A stretch of DNA of 10,542 bases from an uncultured Bacilli bacterium (GTDB taxonomy: Bacteria > Bacillota_I > Bacilli_A > RF39 > UBA660), in contig CAJOQL010000114.1 in assembly GCA_905236935.1 (NCBI GenBank), positions 1-10,542 of the forward strand. The letters run 5' to 3'. The notes below the pieces were generated by a model. The model worked only from the letters and a program-made list of their open reading frames with translations. It did no database searches and had not been told where the DNA came from. The position numbers and the translations under genes were made by a program. This document shows positions 7,208 to 10,542 of the stretch, in pieces; position 1 is the stretch's first letter; every line of letters begins with the position of its first letter.

Positions 7208-7217
7208 TGGTATAAAT
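7208..7217 (+). promoter_or_regulatory. Possible second promoter for htpG (extended -10)
   Basis: TGGTATAAAT has the form TG, one base, TATAAA. No good -35 is seen 17 bases upstream. If used, transcription would start near 7223 and place the inverted repeat at 7232-7258 in the first part of the transcript, a position also known for CIRCE operators. It is an alternative to the promoter at 7245-7273. Confidence 0.35.
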
Positions 7218-7231
7218 TAAATTTATATATT

Positions 7232-7258
7232 CTAGCACTTTATATTGACAAGTGCTAA
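7232..7258 (+). promoter_or_regulatory. CIRCE-like operator (HrcA site) upstream of htpG
   Basis: The arms CTAGCACTT (7232-7240) and AAGTGCTAA (7250-7258) are inverted repeats matching at 8 of 9 positions with a spacer of exactly 9. The consensus CIRCE element is TTAGCACTC-N9-GAGTGCTAA. The left arm differs at two positions and the right arm at one. The right arm and spacer contain the -35 box TTGACA, so a bound repressor would block RNA polymerase. This is inferred to be the binding site of HrcA, the heat-shock repressor; hrcA itself is not in the window. Confidence 0.8.
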
Positions 7259-7273
7259 TTTTAGTATTAGACT
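7245..7273 (+). promoter_or_regulatory. Predicted sigma-A promoter of htpG
   Basis: A perfect TTGACA (7245-7250) is followed after 17 bases by TAGACT (7268-7273), which matches the -10 consensus at four of six positions. The start of transcription would be near 7280. The -35 box is embedded in the CIRCE-like repeat. Confidence 0.55.
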
Positions 7274-7284
7274 ATTTAATAGAA

Positions 7285-7290
7285 AAGAGG
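7285..7290 (+). promoter_or_regulatory. Ribosome binding site that fixes the htpG start
   Basis: AAGAGG lies five bases before the ATG at 7296. It decides for this ATG against an in-frame TTG at 7245, which would lie on the -35 box and add 17 residues that HtpG proteins do not have. Confidence 0.85.
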
Positions 7291-7295
7291 AATAT

Positions 7296-9176
7296 ATGAA
7301 GAAGAAAGAATTTAAATCATCATCCAAAAAATTATTAGATATGATGATAAACTCAATATATACAAACAAAGAAATTTTTTTAAGAGAATTATTATCTAAT
7401 GCTAGTGATGCCATTGATAAATTAAACTATATCTCATTAACTGATGGCTCAATTGAAATAAATAGAGATGATTTTAAAATTGAAATAATTCGTGATAAAG
7501 AGCATAAAATTCTAACAATTAAAGATAATGGTATCGGAATGAATGAACAAGAATTAGAAAATAATCTAGGAACAATTGCAGAATCCGACTCTTTAAGATT
7601 TAAAGAAGAAAACAAAGACAGCAAAGATACTGAAATAATTGGCCAATTTGGTGTAGGATTTTATTCAGCCTTCATGGTTGCTAAAAAAATTGAAGTATTA
7701 TCTCGTAAGTATAATGAAAATGATGCTTATTTATGGGAAAGTGAAGGTGCTGATGGCTATTCAATAACTAAAACTAATAAAGATAATGTTGGTACTGAAA
7801 TTAAAATTTACTTAAAAGATGATACTGAAGAAGAAAAATATAGTGACTATTTAGAAGAATATACTATTAGAAATTTAGTTTCAAAATACAGTGATTATCT
7901 TAGATATCCAATTATGATGGAAGTAGAAAATAGTCGCCTAAAAGAAGGATCAAAAGATGAATATGAAACTGTTAAAGAAGTAATTACCTTAAATTCTATG
8001 ACTCCTTTATGGAAAAAAGATAAAAATGAAATAACTGAAGAAGAATATAATAGTTTTTATAGAGATAAATTTTATGATTATGAGAAACCTTTAAAAGTTA
8101 TTCATACTAGCGTAGAAGGCACAGTTTCATATAAAACACTTATGTTTATACCAAGTCATGCCCCTTTTGATTATTATTATAAAGACTATAAAAAAGGTTT
8201 AGAACTATATACTAATGGCGTTCTAATTATGGAAAAATGTGAAGATTTACTTCCAGAATACTACAGTTTTGTAAAAGGAGTAGTAGATACTGCTGACTTA
8301 TCATTAAATATTTCAAGAGAAATGCTTCAAAATAATCATACCGTTCACACTATTGCTAAAACCCTAGAAACTAAAATCCATAATGAACTTGCAAGTATGC
8401 TAAAAGAAAATCGTGATGATTATAAAAAATTCTTTGAAGCATTTGGCAGTCAAATTAAATATGGCGTATACAATATGTATGGTATGAACAAAGATAAACT
8501 TAAAGACTTACTTATTTTCTACTCATCTAAAAAAGAAGATTTTGTTACCCTAGAAGAATACGTTAACAATTTAGAAAAAAATCAAGAAAATATTTACTAT
8601 GCATCAGGTGAAACAATTGATAAAATAAATATGCTTCCACAAGTAGAACAAGTTAAAAGTAAAGGTTATGATATCTTATATTTGACAGATTATTTAGATG
8701 AATTTGTTATTCAAGTTTTAGGTGAAATGGATGGCAAAAAGTTTATGAATGTTTCTGATAGCAGTTTAGATTTAGATACAAAAGAAGAAAAAGAAGCCTT
8801 AAAGAAAGCTAATGATGATAATAAGGATATGCTTTCATTCATAAAAGATTCTCTTGAAGGCGAAGTAGTTGATGTAAGACTTACAAATAAACTTACTAAT
8901 CATCCAGTTTGTTTAACAACTGATGGAGAAATAAGCGTTGAAATGCAAAAAGTTATAAATGCAATGCCAACTGACGAAAGAGTTAAAGCTAAAATGGTTT
9001 TAGAAATAAATGAAAAACATAAAATCGTAGATAAATTAAAAACATTATATCAAGAAGATAAAGAAGAACTAAAAAAATATGCCAAAATACTTTACTCATC
9101 ATCTAGATTAATTGAAGGGTTAAGTGTTGAAAATCCTACTGAAATATCTAATATCATCTGTGATTTAATTTCCTAA
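7296..9176 (+). CDS. htpG: Chaperone HtpG (bacterial Hsp90)
   Basis: HtpG is the cytosolic ATP-driven Hsp90 homodimer that remodels client proteins together with DnaK. The 626-residue product matches the usual length of about 624-626. The N-terminal GHKL ATPase domain (about 1-215) holds RELLSNASDA with Glu31 (catalytic) and Asn35, DNGIGM with Asp77, and the lid glycines GQFGVGFYSA from 116. The middle domain (about 220-490) includes SHAPFDYY, LYTNGVLIMEKCEDLLP and NISREMLQ with the ATP-sensing arginine. The C-terminal dimerisation domain carries RLTNHPVCL. I start it at the ATG at 7296, preceded by AAGAGG, giving MKKKEFKSSSKKLL as in other HtpG proteins. It is a single-gene unit between two terminators, and its promoter carries a CIRCE-like operator. 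In B. subtilis htpG is not HrcA-controlled, so regulation here probably differs. Confidence 0.97.
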   Translation: MKKKEFKSSSKKLLDMMINSIYTNKEIFLRELLSNASDAIDKLNYISLTDGSIEINRDDFKIEIIRDKEHKILTIKDNGIGMNEQELENNLGTIAESDSLRFKEENKDSKDTEIIGQFGVGFYSAFMVAKKIEVLSRKYNENDAYLWESEGADGYSITKTNKDNVGTEIKIYLKDDTEEEKYSDYLEEYTIRNLVSKYSDYLRYPIMMEVENSRLKEGSKDEYETVKEVITLNSMTPLWKKDKNEITEEEYNSFYRDKFYDYEKPLKVIHTSVEGTVSYKTLMFIPSHAPFDYYYKDYKKGLELYTNGVLIMEKCEDLLPEYYSFVKGVVDTADLSLNISREMLQNNHTVHTIAKTLETKIHNELASMLKENRDDYKKFFEAFGSQIKYGVYNMYGMNKDKLKDLLIFYSSKKEDFVTLEEYVNNLEKNQENIYYASGETIDKINMLPQVEQVKSKGYDILYLTDYLDEFVIQVLGEMDGKKFMNVSDSSLDLDTKEEKEALKKANDDNKDMLSFIKDSLEGEVVDVRLTNKLTNHPVCLTTDGEISVEMQKVINAMPTDERVKAKMVLEINEKHKIVDKLKTLYQEDKEELKKYAKILYSSSRLIEGLSVENPTEISNIICDLIS

Positions 9177-9180
9177 AAAG

Positions 9181-9217
9181 AAAAGATGTTCAAATTATGT
9201 TAAGAACATCTTTTTTT
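9181..9217. terminator. Bidirectional terminator between htpG and the cysteine-rich gene
   Basis: AAAAGATGTTC (9181-9191) and GAACATCTTTT (9204-9214) form a perfect 11-bp stem with a 12-nt loop. On the plus strand seven T (9211-9217) follow the stem. On the minus strand the stem is followed by TTTTCTTTTT. It therefore serves both converging genes. The T-tract overlaps the stop codon of the minus-strand gene. Confidence 0.88.
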
Positions 9218-9593
9218 AACGATTACAATATCTTTTACCATTTACTCTATCTATATTAAATCTTACTTTCTTAAAACATGTTTTTTTCTCTCGACAGCAA
9301 CAGTCTAATTCATCATCTAAAACATTTAAAGAGCCTTCTAACAAAACAGTTTCTACATAATTATTACAAGTATTAGTAATTAATAAACTTGCATCTGTAT
9401 TATCACTTATAATATTAGCAAGATCCCCACATTTACATATTTTAAAATATAAAGTTATACAACCACAAAAACAATCTGTATCATACCAAACTAACTCTTG
9501 ATATGGATTATTACAATTACACACTGCTAATACAGCTCTATTTCTATTTTGAATAATATTAGAACAATCTTTTAATTTAAGTTTTTCATACAT
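9216..9593 (-). CDS. Cysteine-dense small protein, possible PNPOx-like split barrel
   Basis: I do not recognise this 125-residue protein with certainty. It has 14 cysteines (about 11 percent): C10, C25xC27, C41xC43xC45, C53xC55, C76, C98-C99-C100, C106 and C123. There is no signal peptide or membrane span, so it should be cytosolic. Apart from the cysteines, the pattern resembles the FMN-binding split barrel of pyridoxamine-phosphate-oxidase-like proteins. The first strand would be NRAVLAVCNCNNPY, then CITLYFK, the helix GDLANIISDN, the strand ASLLI, then ETVLLEGSLNVLDDE, and an end FNIDRVNGKRY like the closing strand of that fold. This similarity is by eye. The cysteines could bind metal or a cluster, or respond to redox or thiophilic metals. 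A perfect AGGAGG (9601-9606 on the plus strand) stands 7 nt before the ATG, so the gene is real. It converges on htpG and diverges from the next gene. Confidence 0.85.
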   Translation of the reverse strand: MYEKLKLKDCSNIIQNRNRAVLAVCNCNNPYQELVWYDTDCFCGCITLYFKICKCGDLANIISDNTDASLLITNTCNNYVETVLLEGSLNVLDDELDCCCREKKTCFKKVRFNIDRVNGKRYCNR

Positions 9594-9600
9594 AAATATT

Positions 9601-9606
9601 CCTCCT
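9601..9606 (-). promoter_or_regulatory. Consensus ribosome binding site of the cysteine-rich gene
   Basis: Read on the minus strand this is AGGAGG, 7 nt before the ATG at 9593. It is the strongest Shine-Dalgarno sequence in the window and supports efficient translation of this small gene. Confidence 0.85.
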
Positions 9607-9611
9607 AATAT

Positions 9612-9640
9612 ATTGTATGTATACTTAATAAATATGCTTG
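9612..9640 (-). promoter_or_regulatory. Weak candidate promoter of the cysteine-rich gene
   Basis: On the minus strand TACAAT (9617 to 9612) matches the -10 consensus at five of six positions. The hexamer 17 bases upstream, CAAGCA, is a poor -35. A promoter must lie in the 92-bp divergent gap, but this assignment is tentative. Confidence 0.3.
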
Positions 9641-9663
9641 GGAATATAACTAATAAATCTTAA

Positions 9664-9669
9664 TATAAT
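9664..9669 (+). promoter_or_regulatory. Candidate -10 box for the DUF6512-like gene
   Basis: A perfect TATAAT. No -35 at normal spacing is seen (TTGGGA at 9638-9643 is 20 bases away). A start of transcription near 9676 would leave almost no leader before the TTG start, so either the leader is very short or another promoter is used. Confidence 0.3.
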
Positions 9670-9675
9670 TTTAGT

Positions 9676-9681
9676 GGTGAT
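9676..9681 (+). promoter_or_regulatory. Ribosome binding site pointing to a TTG start
   Basis: GGTGAT is part of the full Shine-Dalgarno complement (AAGGAGGTGAT) and ends 4 nt before the TTG at 9686. The same kind of site (GTGAT) precedes the M23 peptidase gene here. It shows that the two GTG triplets at 9674 and 9677 belong to the ribosome binding site and not to the coding sequence. Confidence 0.65.
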
Positions 9682-9685
9682 AAGA

Positions 9686-10213
9686 TTGATTTCATTTTAT
9701 GGATTTTTATTTATTTCAATAGTTGGTACAATATTACATTTTACTTATGATTTAAGTAATCACAATAAATATGTGTCTTTGCTTTCAGCTGTTAATGAAA
9801 GCGTTTGGGAACACATGAAATTAGTAGTTTTTCCTTCTTTAATATGGACTTTGATAGAAATACCATTTATATCTTCAAATCCGAATTTTTTACTAGCAAA
9901 GTGTATTAGCTTAATTGTTATGATTTTATTAATCCCAACTTTATTTTATGCCATTAAATATTTATTTAAAAACAGCTATTTAATTATTGATATTTTAATA
10001 TTTTATATCGCAGTTTTTGTAGGAGAATATTTATCTAGTATTATACTAAAAATGAGTCCCGTATCAAATATATTTAATTATTTTAGTTTAATTATTTTGA
10101 TACTTATATATGGCTATTTTTTAATTGCTACCATTATGCCAGGAGAAGGTGAAATCTATATTGACCCAAATACTAAGAAAAAAGGGATAAAAGGTCATCG
10201 ATTTTTTAGATAA
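9686..10213 (+). CDS. DUF6512-like integral membrane protein
   Basis: The 175-residue protein is mostly hydrophobic with about five or six membrane spans (roughly 3-18, 46-66, 75-98, 102-125 and 135-155). It ends in a short polar tail (GEGEIYIDPNTKKKGIKGHR...). Between the first two spans lies LSNHNKYVSLLSAVNESVWEHMKL. The motif NESVWEHMKL at 37-46 is the hallmark I associate with the uncharacterised DUF6512 membrane family, along with GTILHF in the first span. No function is known to me. I start it at TTG 9686 because GGTGAT at 9676-9681 is the evident ribosome binding site; starting at GTG 9674 would add four residues. It diverges from the cysteine-rich gene across a 92-bp gap. The following hydrolase has its own promoter, so this may be a single-gene unit. 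I see no terminator hairpin after it. Confidence 0.75.
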   Translation: MISFYGFLFISIVGTILHFTYDLSNHNKYVSLLSAVNESVWEHMKLVVFPSLIWTLIEIPFISSNPNFLLAKCISLIVMILLIPTLFYAIKYLFKNSYLIIDILIFYIAVFVGEYLSSIILKMSPVSNIFNYFSLIILILIYGYFLIATIMPGEGEIYIDPNTKKKGIKGHRFFR

Positions 10214-10219
10214 AAATAG

Positions 10220-10248
10220 TTTACAATTTATTAATAATTTACTATAAT
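10220..10248 (+). promoter_or_regulatory. Near-consensus sigma-A promoter of the HD hydrolase gene
   Basis: TTTACA (10220-10225, five of six to TTGACA), a 17-base spacer, and a perfect TATAAT (10243-10248). Transcription would start near 10255 and leave a leader of about 20 nt with AAGGTGA. It is the best sigma-A promoter in the window. Confidence 0.8.
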
Positions 10249-10274
10249 AATGGGAATTACTGAAGGTGAGAAGT

Positions 10275-10542
10275 ATGACTATAAGTGAAAGAGCGCTTAG
10301 TTTTGCCATAAGAGCTCATGCTGGGCAAATGCGCAAAAGTGAAAAAGATAAACCTTATGTGATTCATCCTATTATTGTAGGATTAATTCTAAAAAAATAT
10401 GGGTTTGATGACAATGTTGTAGCAGCTGGTTATTTACATGATGTAGTAGAAGAAACAGATTATACAATAGATGATTTAGCACGCCTTTTTGGTGGAGATG
10501 TAGCAAGTCTTGTTATGACCGCAACTGAAGCAGATTCATCAC
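10275..10542 (+). CDS. HD-domain phosphohydrolase, RelA/SpoT hydrolase type, 3' end outside window
   Basis: Only the first 89 residues are visible. They match the HD hydrolase domain of RelA/SpoT and of small alarmone hydrolases. Seen in order are RALSFAIRAHAGQMRK with His15, the segment KPYVIHP with His31, and GYLHDVVEETDYTIDDLARLFG with the HD pair His55-Asp56, then GDVASLVMTATE. These give the metal ligands expected up to this point; a further aspartate should lie beyond the window. The family removes the 3'-pyrophosphate from (p)ppGpp, but related HD proteins have other substrates. The usual Glu-Asp pair after the HD is Glu59-Glu60 here, a conservative change at a catalytic position in Rel enzymes. 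Whether a synthetase domain follows cannot be seen, so this could be a small stand-alone hydrolase or a longer protein. AAGGTGA at 10263-10269 precedes the ATG by 5 nt. Confidence 0.88.
   Translation, partial: MTISERALSFAIRAHAGQMRKSEKDKPYVIHPIIVGLILKKYGFDDNVVAAGYLHDVVEETDYTIDDLARLFGGDVASLVMTATEADSS

Noticed and set aside
7245..7295. Longer htpG reading frame beginning at TTG 7245.
   Set aside because: It would add 17 residues absent from HtpG proteins, and the TTG is part of the -35 box. The ATG at 7296 has a proper AAGAGG.
4827..7624. Minus-strand open frames at 4827-5144, 6368-6559, 7232-7414 and 7427-7624.
   Set aside because: Each lies opposite a confident plus-strand gene or its promoter and has no recognisable protein content.
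9674..9685. GTG starts at 9674 and 9677 for the DUF6512-like gene.
   Set aside because: These bases form the Shine-Dalgarno GGTGAT for the TTG at 9686, and no other ribosome binding site precedes them.
10121..10309. Minus-strand open frame across the end of the DUF6512-like gene and the next promoter.
   Set aside because: It overlaps a near-consensus promoter and two plus-strand genes, and the translation resembles nothing known.
1..10542. CRISPR arrays, insertion sequences, tRNA genes, phage genes or a new defence system.
   Set aside because: I saw no direct repeat arrays, transposase or integrase-like products, cloverleaf-like sequences, or clusters of unknown genes beyond the two small genes at 9216-10213.

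Overview
The window is strongly AT-rich and densely packed. It looks like chromosomal core sequence of a low-GC Gram-positive bacterium: Bacillota, probably a Bacilli, Erysipelotrichia or RF39-like lineage. Three things support this. The rpsR / rplI-dnaB / walJ-rlmH synteny is typical of Bacilli. The ribosome binding sites are strong and purine-rich (AGGAGG, GAGGT, GGTGAT). There is an exported LysM-G5-M23 peptidoglycan hydrolase, so the cell has a wall. TGA is a normal stop here: rlmH ends on its conserved YHK tail followed by TGA, and all tryptophans I checked are TGG. This argues against the Mycoplasma/Spiroplasma code.

Layout. (1) 24-264: rpsR (a four-ligand, zinc-type S18) closes an upstream operon with an intrinsic terminator. 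(2) 276-7173: an extended -10 promoter starts an eight-gene run, rplI, dnaB, LysM-G5-M23 peptidase, walJ, rlmH, Nudix hydrolase, MFS-like transporter and ung. Gaps are between -7 and +13 nt, and the run ends at a clear terminator. It combines ribosome parts and modification (L9, RlmH), replication (DnaB), wall remodelling (M23), DNA maintenance (WalJ, Ung, possibly the Nudix enzyme) and a transporter. (3) 7208-9217: htpG stands alone under its own promoter. An inverted repeat with the CIRCE architecture overlaps the promoter's -35 box, suggesting HrcA control of this Hsp90. It ends in a terminator usable from both sides. (4) 9216-9593, minus strand: a 125-residue protein with 14 cysteines, convergent with htpG and faintly like the FMN-binding split barrel (PNPOx) fold. 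(5) 9686-10213: a DUF6512-like membrane protein, divergent from the cysteine-rich gene and most likely starting at TTG. (6) 10275 to the window end: the N-terminal part of an HD-domain (RelA/SpoT-type) phosphohydrolase with a near-consensus promoter.

There is no sign of mobile elements, CRISPR arrays, tRNA or rRNA, and no gene-free stretch over 300 bases. Most of the window is housekeeping. The points that most merit a second look are the cysteine-dense minus-strand protein, the CIRCE-like operator on htpG, and the composition of the dnaB-M23-walJ operon without walRK. I found no convincing new multi-gene system.
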